The position numbers were made by a program, and so were the translations under genes. The notes beneath the pieces are model-generated. The model was given only the letters and a program-made list of their open reading frames with translations. It did not search any database and was not told the origin of the DNA. A stretch of DNA of 18,798 nucleotides from JBFWQM01 sp050249455 (GTDB lineage: Bacteria > Pseudomonadota > Alphaproteobacteria > MPNO01 > VGEU01): assembly GCA_050249455.1 (NCBI GenBank), contig JBFWQM010000086.1:1-18798 (forward strand), in the 5' to 3' direction. Positions 1-6,519 of this stretch are shown here, piece by piece (positions within the stretch are counted from its first letter, which is position 1; the number at the start of each line of letters is the position of its first letter).

Positions 1-1277
1 CGGGCCCGGCGGCGGGCGTGGTGTCGGGGATCGAGATCGCCCGGCTGACGGGCCGCGAGAACGTCGTCACGCTCGACATGGGCGGCACCTCGGCCGACAT
101 CGCGGTGATCGCGCGCGGCGCGGCCGACGAGACCACCGGCGGCAAGATCGCCGGCCAGGACATCGGCACGCCGATGCTGGCGGTGCGCACGCTCGGCGCC
201 GGCGGCGGCACCATCGCCTGGATCGGCCCCGATGGGCTGCTCAAGGCCGGGCCGCACAGCGCCGGCGCGGCGCCCGGGCCGGCGTGCTACGGCCGCGGCG
301 GCACCCTGCCGACCGTCACCGACGCCAACCTGATGCTGGGCGCGCTGTCGGCCGGCAACGTGCTGGGCGGGCGGATGCGGCTGGACCGCGCCGCGGCGGA
401 GGCGGCGGTGCGCGAGCACATCGCGGAACCCCTGAAGATGGACCCGATCCGCGCCGCGGCGGGCATCATCACCATCGTCAACACCAACATGGCGATCGAC
501 CTGCGGCTCGCGTTCCAGAGCCGCGGCGAGGACCCGCGGCGCTACGCGCTGGCGGCATTCGGCGGCGCCGGCCCGTTGCACGCGGCGATGCTGGCGCAGG
601 AGCTCGGCTTCCCCACCGTGATCGTGCCGCCCTTCCCCGGGCTGACCAGCGCGATGGGGCTTCTGTCCACCGACGTGCGCCACGTCTACCTGCACTCGGC
701 GATCGGGCGGCTGTCGTCGTTCCCGCCGGCGCGGATGAACGCGCTGTTCGACGAGCTGCGGGCGCGCGCGATGGCGGACGTGGCGGAGGAAGGCTTCCGC
801 GAGGACCAGGTCCGGCTGACGCGCCAGCTCGACCTGCGCTATCCGCACCAGGGCTACCAGCTCGCCGTCGATGCGCCGGCGCACGCCCTGGGCGATGCCG
901 ACAAGCCGGCGCTGAAGCAGGCGTTCGACGCGGCGCACCAGCGCATCTACGGCGCCAGCGCGCCGGACGAGGACGCGGAGGTCGTCACCTTCCGGCTGAT
1001 CGCCGAGATCTCGGTGCCGCGCCTGACCCTGCCGGAGATCGCGCGCGGCACCGGCGCCGCCGGCGCAATGAAGGAGACGCGGCCGCTGTACGACTTCGCC
1101 CGCCACGCGTTCGCCGACGCCGCGGTCTACGACCGCGCCAAGCTGGGCGCCGGCGATACGTTCGCCGGCCCGGCGGTCGTCGAGCAGTTCGATTCGACCA
1201 CCGTGGTGCTGGCCGGCCAGAGCGTCACCGTGGACGCCTACGGCAACCTGATCATCGCCACCGGAGCCGCCGCATGA
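1..1277 (+). CDS. Hydantoinase/oxoprolinase family protein, subunit A (HyuA-like), 5' end missing
   Basis: C-terminal part of an ATP-dependent amidohydrolase or carboxylase subunit of the HyuA/5-oxoprolinase/acetone carboxylase family. The frame is open from base 3 and opens with GPAAG, the family's SGPAAG loop, so the start lies upstream of the window; the in-frame GTG at 18 is internal. Visible family signatures are the ASKHA phosphate-binding motif LDMGGTSAD, GAGGGTIAW, the block HSAGAAPGPACYGRGG and PTVTDANL, followed by the C-terminal region of the family. In this family the A subunit works with a B subunit, and HyuB begins in the overlapping ATGA at 1274-1277, so the two are probably translationally coupled. 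The true substrate (hydantoin, oxoproline, a ketone or another) cannot be told from sequence alone. Confidence 0.93.
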   Translation, partial: GPAAGVVSGIEIARLTGRENVVTLDMGGTSADIAVIARGAADETTGGKIAGQDIGTPMLAVRTLGAGGGTIAWIGPDGLLKAGPHSAGAAPGPACYGRGGTLPTVTDANLMLGALSAGNVLGGRMRLDRAAAEAAVREHIAEPLKMDPIRAAAGIITIVNTNMAIDLRLAFQSRGEDPRRYALAAFGGAGPLHAAMLAQELGFPTVIVPPFPGLTSAMGLLSTDVRHVYLHSAIGRLSSFPPARMNALFDELRARAMADVAEEGFREDQVRLTRQLDLRYPHQGYQLAVDAPAHALGDADKPALKQAFDAAHQRIYGASAPDEDAEVVTFRLIAEISVPRLTLPEIARGTGAAGAMKETRPLYDFARHAFADAAVYDRAKLGAGDTFAGPAVVEQFDSTTVVLAGQSVTVDAYGNLIIATGAAA

Positions 1278-2992
1278 CGATCGACCCGATCACCACCGAG
1301 GTGGTGCTGAGCCGCATCCGCGAGACGGCGGCGGCGATGGCGCACGCGCTGTTCCATTCCGGCTATTCCCCAATCCTGCGCGAATCGCAGGACGGCACGG
1401 CGGGGCTGACCGACGCGGCGGGCCGCGTGATCATCGTCGGCGGCGGACTGCAGTACCATTCGCTGCTCTATTCGCGCTCGGTCGAGAGCATCCTGCAGCG
1501 CTACCCCGCAGCGGAGATGCGCGAGGGCGACAGCTTCGTCGCCAACGACCCGTACAAGGCCGGCAACAGCCACGTCCCCGACATGGTGGTGGCGACGCCC
1601 GCGTTCTACGACGGCAAGGTCATCGCGTTCGGCGTCAGCGTCGCGCACAAGGCCGACGTCGGCGGGCTTGTGCCGGGATCGTCGGGCGCGGCGTCGCGCG
1701 AGATCTTCCACGACGGCATCCTGATCCCGCCGGTGCTGTATTGGACCGCCGCCGGGGTGAACCGCGAGGTCGAGGCGATCCTGCGCAACAACAGCCGCAT
1801 CCCCGACGTGGTCGCCGGCGACCTGCGCGGCCAGGTCGGCGCGACCCGGCTGGGCGGCCAGCGGCTGAAGGCGCTGTGCGACCAGTACGGGCTGGACGTC
1901 GTGCAGGGCGCGATGGCGCACCTCCTCACCTCCACCCGCGACCGGGTGCGCGCGTCGATCGCCGGCTGGGCCGACGGCGTGTCGGAGGCGGAGGGCTTCC
2001 TCGACCACGACGGCGCCGACAAGACCAAGCCGGTGCGCATCCACGTCAAGGCGACCAAGCAGGGCGATCGGCTGACGCTCGACTTCTCCGGCTCCGACCC
2101 GCAGGCCAAGGGGCCGGTCAACGCGCCGGAGCAGACCATCAAGGCGGTGTCGCTGATCGCCGTGCTCGCCATCTCCGACCCGTCGATCCGGATGAATTCC
2201 GGCGTGCTCGACGCGGTGGAGTTCGTCATGCCGCCGGGCCGGGTGGTGTCGCCGCAATACCCGGCGACAGTGAACCACTACTTCCCGACCTCGCACCTCG
2301 CCTACAACGTGGTGATGGCGGCGCTGGGCAAGTTCAACCCGGCGCGGGCGGTGGCGCCGTCGGGCCTCGGCACCGGGGCGATCGCGATCGGCTACGCCAA
2401 GGGGCGGGCCGGCAAGGCGACCGTGCAGTACGAGCTGTCGAATTCCAGCCTGGGCGGCACCGCCACCCACGACGGGGCGGCGATGCTGCTGCCGATGAAC
2501 CATTTCGCGCCGGGCACGCCGGTGGAGATCGTCGAGACCGAGTACCCGGTGCGGGTGCTGCGCTACGACGTGTGGACCGATTCGGCCGGGCCGGGTCGCC
2601 AGCGCGGCGGCATCGGGCTGGTCCGGTCCTACGAGCTGCAGGAGGACTGCATCCTGACGGTGCGGCGGTCGAACCACCGCCAGCGCACCTGGGGGTTGGC
2701 CGGCGGCCAGGGGCCGGCGCTGGCGTGCACCACCCTGAAGCTGCCGGACGGGGCGGAGGAATCGCTCGACATCATGGAGACGCGGCAGGTGCCGCGCGGC
2801 ACGATCCTGACCCTGATGCAGACCGGCGGCGGCGGCTACGGCGACCCGCGCGAGCGACCGGCCGAGCGGGTGGCCGCCGACGTGGCCGACGGCTATGTGA
2901 CGCCGGCTGCGGCGCGCGATGCCTACGGCGTCGCGCTGCGTGCCGACGGCGCGGTGGACGCCGCGGAAACGGCGCGGCGGCGCGGCCGCTGA
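1274..2992 (+). CDS. Hydantoinase B/oxoprolinase family protein (HyuB-like)
   Basis: Complete 572-residue B subunit, a normal size for the family. It partners the upstream A subunit in an ATP-dependent cytoplasmic enzyme of the hydantoinase/oxoprolinase/acetone carboxylase group. The ATG at 1274 overlaps the hyuA stop in ATGA; the longer in-frame opening upstream is a shadow of hyuA. The N-terminus DPITTEVVLSRIRETA, the early block YSPILRESQDG, the segment ANDPYKAGNSHVPD and the C-terminal GGGGYGDPRERP with a following VADGYVTPAAARDAYGV stretch are typical of HyuB. The stop codon lies in a hairpin shared with the convergent Hpt gene. Function is assigned at family level; the substrate is unknown. 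Confidence 0.95.
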   Translation: MTIDPITTEVVLSRIRETAAAMAHALFHSGYSPILRESQDGTAGLTDAAGRVIIVGGGLQYHSLLYSRSVESILQRYPAAEMREGDSFVANDPYKAGNSHVPDMVVATPAFYDGKVIAFGVSVAHKADVGGLVPGSSGAASREIFHDGILIPPVLYWTAAGVNREVEAILRNNSRIPDVVAGDLRGQVGATRLGGQRLKALCDQYGLDVVQGAMAHLLTSTRDRVRASIAGWADGVSEAEGFLDHDGADKTKPVRIHVKATKQGDRLTLDFSGSDPQAKGPVNAPEQTIKAVSLIAVLAISDPSIRMNSGVLDAVEFVMPPGRVVSPQYPATVNHYFPTSHLAYNVVMAALGKFNPARAVAPSGLGTGAIAIGYAKGRAGKATVQYELSNSSLGGTATHDGAAMLLPMNHFAPGTPVEIVETEYPVRVLRYDVWTDSAGPGRQRGGIGLVRSYELQEDCILTVRRSNHRQRTWGLAGGQGPALACTTLKLPDGAEESLDIMETRQVPRGTILTLMQTGGGGYGDPRERPAERVAADVADGYVTPAAARDAYGVALRADGAVDAAETARRRGR

Positions 2993-3007
2993 GCGCCGCT
3001 CAGGCCG
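2983..3007. terminator. Hairpin between convergent hyuB and the Hpt gene
   Basis: TGAGC-GCC-GCTCA is flanked by CGGCC and GGCCG, with a two-base bulge on the left arm. The stem holds the stop codons of both convergent genes. There is no T-run on either side, so a termination role is inferred from position and stem strength only. Confidence 0.35.
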
Positions 3008-3416
3008 CGGCGGCGAGGTCGGCCGATAGCGCGGCGCGGACTGCTTGTCCGGCGGCGCCGCCGTCGCCCATCAGCCCGTCTTCGGCGATGCGGCGGACGG
3101 CGCGGGCATAGGCGGCGGCGACGGCCACGTCGCGCGACGACGCCGGCCTGGCGGTGCGCAGGTGATTGCACAGGGCGCCGGCGATCTCGGTCACGAGGTC
3201 GAAGCCGAACGAGCCGGCCTGGCCCTTGAGGTCGTGGCACAAGGTGTAGAGATCGTCGAGGCGGACCTCCCGCGCGGCCGGGTCTGCCGCGCCCGCCACC
3301 GCGGCGTCGATGCGGTCGAGGTCGGCCGTCAGCGCCGCCAGGAAGACGCCGCGCAGTTCCTCGACCGCGGCTTCCGCCGCCGCGATCAGGGTTGCTTCAT
3401 CCATGCCGTCACGCAT
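3000..3416 (-). CDS. Orphan Hpt (histidine phosphotransfer) domain protein
   Basis: Small cytoplasmic protein of 138 residues made of one helical Hpt domain. It carries the phospho-acceptor motif HDLKGQAGSFGF, with His at about residue 61 from the chosen start, the H-x-x-K-G signature of Hpt domains. Such proteins relay phosphate between a hybrid histidine kinase and a response regulator. No kinase or receiver gene is adjacent, so the partner is elsewhere. The frame opens at a TTG at 3431, but the ATG at 3416 has a GGGGA element 8 bases upstream and is preferred; an ATG at 3404 is a weaker alternative. A CtrA-type box lies 56-70 bases upstream, suggesting cell-cycle, motility or developmental control. 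The C-terminus is alanine-rich. Confidence 0.85.
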   Translation of the reverse strand: MRDGMDEATLIAAAEAAVEELRGVFLAALTADLDRIDAAVAGAADPAAREVRLDDLYTLCHDLKGQAGSFGFDLVTEIAGALCNHLRTARPASSRDVAVAAAYARAVRRIAEDGLMGDGGAAGQAVRAALSADLAAAA

Positions 3417-3471
3417 CCGCGATATCCCCAATTGATCGCGCCGCCGGGAGATGACCGTAAGGGGCGTCGCA

Positions 3472-3486
3472 TTAACCGTCCGTTAA
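3472..3486. promoter_or_regulatory. CtrA-type binding site TTAA-N7-TTAA
   Basis: TTAACCGTCCGTTAA gives a perfect TTAA-N7-TTAA, the consensus of the alphaproteobacterial master regulator CtrA, and also a 5-5-5 inverted repeat. It sits almost midway between the divergent Hpt gene (start 3416) and the dehydrogenase gene (start 3548), just before a TTGACG that could be a plus-strand -35. In DNA this GC-rich two correctly spaced TTAA tetramers are unlikely by chance. Binding by CtrA is inferred. Confidence 0.6.
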
Positions 3487-3534
3487 GTTGACGGCGCCGG
3501 GAGCGCGCGCCAATGTCGCACCCCGCACAACCGC

Positions 3535-3540
3535 AGGAGG
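3535..3540 (+). promoter_or_regulatory. Shine-Dalgarno AGGAGG setting the dehydrogenase start
   Basis: AGGAGG lies seven bases before the ATG at 3548. This fixes the start there rather than at the in-frame ATG at 3488, which has no ribosome site and would overlap the promoter region. Confidence 0.8.
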
Positions 3541-3547
3541 CGCGACC

Positions 3548-4468
3548 ATGACCATTGCCGCCGTCATCGGCCTGGGGACGATGGGTCCCGGGATCGCCGC
3601 GACCCTGGCGCGCGGCGGCATGCAGGTACGGGTGTTCGACAGCAGCGCCGCGGCGCTGGAGCGCGCGCGCGGGGCGGTGGCGGCCGCGGCCCGCGTGCTG
3701 GAAGCGATCGGCGGGGCGCCGGCCGCCGCCGCGCCGGGCGCGGTCGCGTACGTCGACTCGCTGGCGGCGGCGATGCGCGATGCCGACTTGGCGGTCGAGG
3801 TGGTGCCGGAGAACCCGGCGATCAAGGCCGACGTGCTGGCGGCGATGGAAGCCGCCGCGCGGCCCGACGCGATCCTGGCCAGCAACACCTCCGGCATCCC
3901 GATCGGCCGGCTGCAGCAGGCGGTCCGCACGCCGGCGCGGCTGATCGGGATGCACTGGTCCAACCCGCCGCACGTGATCCCGATCGTCGAGGTGATCCCC
4001 GGCGCGGCGACCGACCCCGCGGTCGCGGACCGGCTGACCGCGCTGGTCGCGGCGGTCGGCCACAAGCCGGTGCGCATCAACAAGGACGTCGCCGGCTTCG
4101 TCCACAACCGGGTGCTGTACGCGCTGCTGCGCGAGGCGGTGGCGCTGGTCGAGGACGGTGTTATCGAGCCGGCAGCGCTCGACACGCTGGTCAAGTGGTC
4201 GGTCGGGCTGAAGCTGTCGGTGATCGGGCCGATGGAGCTGCTGGACGTCGCCGGGCTCGACATCTACCGGGCGGTGTCGTCGTACCTCAACGCCGAGCTC
4301 GACCGCAGCACCGGGGTCAGCCCGGCGATCGAGCAGCGGGTCGCGGCCGGCGCGCTCGGCCTCAAGGCCGGCAAGGGGATGTACGACTACCCGGCCGGCG
4401 CGGCGGAAAAGCTGGGCGCGGCGCGGGCCGGCAAGCTGGTGGCGGTGCGCAAGGTGCTGGACGGGTAG
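3548..4468 (+). CDS. 3-hydroxyacyl-CoA dehydrogenase family protein
   Basis: Cytoplasmic NAD(H)-dependent dehydrogenase of 306 residues, the usual length of single-function 3-hydroxyacyl-CoA or 3-hydroxybutyryl-CoA dehydrogenases. The N-terminal Rossmann motif is VIGLGTMGPGIA (residues 6-17) with the acidic D31 after the second strand. SNTS follows at 112-115. The catalytic pair fits H136 and E148 in HWSNPPHVIPIVE; the 12-residue separation is the same as between His158 and Glu170 of the human enzyme. The C-terminal helical domain includes GPMELLDVAGLDIY and GLKAGKGMYDY. The family also holds carnitine and gulonate dehydrogenases, so the substrate is open. The gene stands alone, divergent from the Hpt gene, and is followed by a strong palindrome. 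Confidence 0.92.
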   Translation: MTIAAVIGLGTMGPGIAATLARGGMQVRVFDSSAAALERARGAVAAAARVLEAIGGAPAAAAPGAVAYVDSLAAAMRDADLAVEVVPENPAIKADVLAAMEAAARPDAILASNTSGIPIGRLQQAVRTPARLIGMHWSNPPHVIPIVEVIPGAATDPAVADRLTALVAAVGHKPVRINKDVAGFVHNRVLYALLREAVALVEDGVIEPAALDTLVKWSVGLKLSVIGPMELLDVAGLDIYRAVSSYLNAELDRSTGVSPAIEQRVAAGALGLKAGKGMYDYPAGAAEKLGAARAGKLVAVRKVLDG

Positions 4469-4480
4469 GCCCCGAAACGG

Positions 4481-4508
4481 CGAACGGCGGCCCGCGGGCC
4501 GCCGTTCG
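4481..4508. terminator. Perfect 28-bp GC-rich palindrome between convergent genes
   Basis: The 13-bp arm CGAACGGCGGCCC meets its exact complement around a central GC. It lies 12 bases after the dehydrogenase stop and 20 bases beyond the end of the convergent PEP-CTERM gene, so it is placed to end transcription from both sides. No clear T-tract follows on either strand, so it may need Rho or act as an mRNA 3'-end stabiliser. Confidence 0.6.
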
Positions 4509-4528
4509 TGCATTCGGGACCGGCGGGC

Positions 4529-5272
4529 TCAGCCGCGGCGGCGGCGGGCGAAGCCGAGGCCGGCAAGGCCGAGGCCGAACAGGGCCAGCGTCGCCGGCTC
4601 GGGGATACGGCCGGGATCGGGCTGCTGGTCCTCGGTGAGCTGGGTCAGCCGCACGTCGTCGAAGTTGACCTGATTCACCGTCTCGGGCGCCGGGACGACG
4701 CCGCCGAACAGGGCGACGATCAGGTTGCGGCCGGCCAGCGCGCCGAGCACGCCGGGCGCCAGGTAGTTGACCGTGACGTCGGTGAAGCTGCCGTCGCCCG
4801 GCGACGGCGCGGTCGCCTCGCCGAGCAAGGTGGCCGCCCCGAGGTTGCCCGGATTGCCCAGGTCCTCGAGGTACAGCGCGACCCTGAAGCCGCCGATGTC
4901 GAGCATGGCGCCAAAGGCATCCAGGTCGCCGCGGTCGCCGACCTGGACGGAGAGGGCGTAGTTGGCGCCGGCGACGAGCTGCGAGCCGAGCACCTGGTAG
5001 AGGCTGCCGGTCTCATGGATGAAGGCGACCTGCGCGCCTTCCGGGATCGAGGCATAGGTCGCCGGAATGACCGGCTCGAACACGCCGGCGTTGCCGGTCT
5101 GCAGCCAGCCAGGCACCGAGGTAGTGAACCCGCCCGGCGTGCCGAGCGACGGGTCCTCGAAACCGGCGTTGGTGATGCCGAGGTCGACCAGGCCCGCGTG
5201 GGAGGTTGTGTACGAGGCCGCGAGCAACGCGCCGGCCAGGCCGGCCATCTTCAATGCATCGGTGGTACGCAT
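4529..5272 (-). CDS. PEP-CTERM sorting domain protein (paralogue 1)
   Basis: Exported protein of 247 residues. From the chosen start it has a signal peptide (MRTTDALKMAGLAGALLAAS, then cleavage probably after SHA). The body resembles a beta-sandwich, with FEDPS, GVFEPVIPATYASIPEG and QVAFIHETGSL blocks. The C-terminus is a textbook exosortase signal: PEPATLALF, a short hydrophobic helix and RRRR. In known systems exosortase removes this tail and the protein is linked to exopolysaccharide production or flocs. The start at 5272 has GGAG eight bases upstream; an ATG at 5302 is less likely. A sigma-54 promoter and a dyad lie upstream. It is about two-thirds identical by eye to the next gene upstream, so the pair is a tandem duplication. 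The molecular role of the body is unknown. Confidence 0.93.
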   Translation of the reverse strand: MRTTDALKMAGLAGALLAASYTTSHAGLVDLGITNAGFEDPSLGTPGGFTTSVPGWLQTGNAGVFEPVIPATYASIPEGAQVAFIHETGSLYQVLGSQLVAGANYALSVQVGDRGDLDAFGAMLDIGGFRVALYLEDLGNPGNLGAATLLGEATAPSPGDGSFTDVTVNYLAPGVLGALAGRNLIVALFGGVVPAPETVNQVNFDDVRLTQLTEDQQPDPGRIPEPATLALFGLGLAGLGFARRRRG

Positions 5273-5330
5273 TTCGTGCACTCCAATCCAACGCGCGGCC
5301 AAAGCGGCCCGAAAATCGATATCCCGACAC

Positions 5331-5348
5331 GGTGCAAGTGCCGTGCCA
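5331..5348 (-). promoter_or_regulatory. Sigma-54 (RpoN) promoter of PEP-CTERM paralogue 1
   Basis: On the minus strand this reads TGGCACGGCACTTGCACC, a complete match to the sigma-54 consensus TGGCACG-N4-TTGCW, with the GG at 5347-5346 and the GC at 5335-5334. It predicts a start point near 5322 and a leader of about 50 bases before the ATG at 5272. Sigma-54 control of PEP-CTERM genes is known in other bacteria. Confidence 0.85.
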
Positions 5349-5412
5349 ATGCGATTAAAACCTTGAATTACAGAGACTTGTATTGGCCGTCGCGGTTAAG
5401 GCCGCCACCGGG

Positions 5413-5429
5413 TGTAAAGCGGGCCGACA
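5413..5429 (-). promoter_or_regulatory. Candidate activator-binding dyad, copy A
   Basis: On the plus strand TGTAAAGCGGGCCGACA, an imperfect dyad of the form TGT-N11-ACA. Its first base is 66 bp upstream of the -24 GG of the sigma-54 promoter of paralogue 1, the same distance as copy B at paralogue 2. Proposed as the enhancer site of a sigma-54 activator. Confidence 0.6.
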
Positions 5430-5455
5430 GCGATGCCGACCCCCGGAAAGGCAAT

Positions 5456-5475
5456 CGGCGGCCCGGAGGCCGCCG
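5456..5475 (-). terminator. Hairpin after PEP-CTERM paralogue 2
   Basis: An 8-bp perfect stem CGGCGGCC/GGCCGCCG with a four-base loop, 28 bases beyond the stop of the gene ending at 5504. It separates that gene from the regulatory region of paralogue 1. Downstream on the minus strand is a mixed T/C stretch, not a clean T-run. Confidence 0.55.
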
Positions 5476-5503
5476 ACGCTGATTCTAGATGGACGTCCCG
5501 GCG

Positions 5504-6250
5504 TCAGGCGTGGCGGCGCCGGCGCGACAGGCCGAGGGCGGCCAAGCCCATGCCGAACAGGGCGAGGGTGGCCGGCTCCGGGATACGGCCGTTCGGCGGC
5601 GGCTCATCCACCGTGCGCTGGGTCAGCGACACATCGTCGAAGTTGACCTGGTTGACCACCTCCGGCTCCGGCGCCACGTCGCCGAACAGCGCGATGATCA
5701 GGTTGCGACCGGCCAGAGAGCCGAGTACGGCGGGCGCGACGTAGTTCACGACAGCGTTCGCGAAGGTGCCGTCGGACGGCAATGGCGTGGTGGTGTCATC
5801 CAGGAGCGTCGCGGCGCCGAGGTTGCCCGGGTTGCCCGCGTCTTCCAGGTACAGGGCGACGCGATAGGTGCCGACATTCAGCGCGGCGCCGCCGCCGTCG
5901 CTGTCGCCGCGGTCGCCGACCATGACGGACAGGACGTAGGTCGCGCCGGCCACGAGCTGGGCGCCGAGAACCTGGCTCAGGCTGCCCGTCTCATGGATGA
6001 AGGCGACCTGGCTGCCATCCGGGATCGACGCGTAGGTGGTGGGGATGACCGGGGCGAACACGCCGGTGTTGCCCGCGCCCGTCCAGTTGGTCGCCGTGCC
6101 GGAGAAGTCACCCGGGCTGGCGAGCGACGGATCCTCGAAGCTCGGGTTGAGCACGGTGAGGTTGCTGAGTGCGGCCTGGGCGCTGCAGACGCCGGCCAGA
6201 ACCGCGGCCGAAGCCAAACCCGCGACCTGCAACGACTTGAACATATTCAT
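5504..6250 (-). CDS. PEP-CTERM sorting domain protein (paralogue 2)
   Basis: Exported protein of 248 residues with a signal peptide (hydrophobic stretch about residues 8-20, probable cleavage after SAQA). The body has the same order of blocks as its neighbour: NPSFEDPS, TGVFAPVIPTTYASIP, QVAFIHETGSL, VGDRGD, YRVALYLED, LAGRNLIIALFG and VNQVNFDDV. It ends in PEPATLALF, a hydrophobic helix and RRRR, the exosortase recognition tail. The start at 6250 has GAGGAG eight bases upstream; a second ATG two codons later is possible. It has its own sigma-54 promoter and two upstream dyads, and a hairpin separates it from paralogue 1, so the two genes are probably separate transcripts. No cysteine-based lipid anchor and no enzyme motif is seen. 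Confidence 0.93.
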   Translation of the reverse strand: MNMFKSLQVAGLASAAVLAGVCSAQAALSNLTVLNPSFEDPSLASPGDFSGTATNWTGAGNTGVFAPVIPTTYASIPDGSQVAFIHETGSLSQVLGAQLVAGATYVLSVMVGDRGDSDGGGAALNVGTYRVALYLEDAGNPGNLGAATLLDDTTTPLPSDGTFANAVVNYVAPAVLGSLAGRNLIIALFGDVAPEPEVVNQVNFDDVSLTQRTVDEPPPNGRIPEPATLALFGMGLAALGLSRRRRHA

Positions 6251-6330
6251 CGGAACCGCTCCTCGTCCTCTATCGGCTACGCACTAAACGCTGGCCCGAC
6301 AACTCGATCGGGTGGTAGGTGCCTCTAGCG

Positions 6331-6347
6331 ATGCAAGTTCTATGCCA
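6331..6347 (-). promoter_or_regulatory. Sigma-54 (RpoN) promoter of PEP-CTERM paralogue 2
   Basis: On the minus strand TGGCATAGAACTTGCAT: the -24 element TGGCA and -12 element TTGCAT with the invariant GG (6346-6345) and GC (6334-6333) ten bases apart. The predicted start point near 6321 leaves a leader of about 70 bases before the ATG at 6250. Confidence 0.8.
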
Positions 6348-6411
6348 GGGAATTTTTATCTCTTTATATCAATGAGTTGCAATAATGTGGAACGAATTGA
6401 CACCCGCTTCA

Positions 6412-6428
6412 TGTAAAGATTCCCGACA
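6412..6428 (-). promoter_or_regulatory. Candidate activator-binding dyad, copy B
   Basis: TGTAAAGATTCCCGACA on the plus strand, matching copy A in both 6-base half elements and in the 5-base spacer length. It starts 66 bp upstream of the -24 GG at 6346, exactly as copy A does for its own promoter. Confidence 0.6.
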
Positions 6429-6453
6429 CCTTGCGATGGGCGCTGCGCATTCG

Positions 6454-6470
6454 TGTAAAATCTGCCGACA
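6454..6470 (-). promoter_or_regulatory. Candidate activator-binding dyad, copy C
   Basis: TGTAAAATCTGCCGACA on the plus strand, 42 bp (about four helical turns) beyond copy B and in the same orientation. Paired sites on one DNA face are common for sigma-54 activators. It lies between the divergent paralogue 2 and the SnoaL-like gene, but no plus-strand sigma-54 promoter is seen. Confidence 0.55.
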
Positions 6471-6505
6471 GAGTGTTTCTGTACCGCTCGACGCCGTCGC
6501 CATCC

Positions 6506-6514
6506 GGGGGAGGA
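6506..6514 (+). promoter_or_regulatory. Shine-Dalgarno setting the SnoaL-like gene start
   Basis: GGGGGAGGA five bases before the ATG at 6520. It fixes the start there rather than at the upstream ATG at 6385, whose extra codons would overlap dyads B and C and have unusual composition. Confidence 0.75.
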
Positions 6515-6519
6515 TCGCC

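Noticed and set aside
1238..2677. Long minus-strand reading frame opposite hyuB
   Set aside because: Low-complexity Arg/His/Val-rich translation, a mirror shadow of hyuB.
4508..5482. Plus-strand reading frame opposite PEP-CTERM paralogue 1
   Set aside because: No domain, Arg/Gly/Ala-rich; the minus strand has signal peptide, body and sorting tail.
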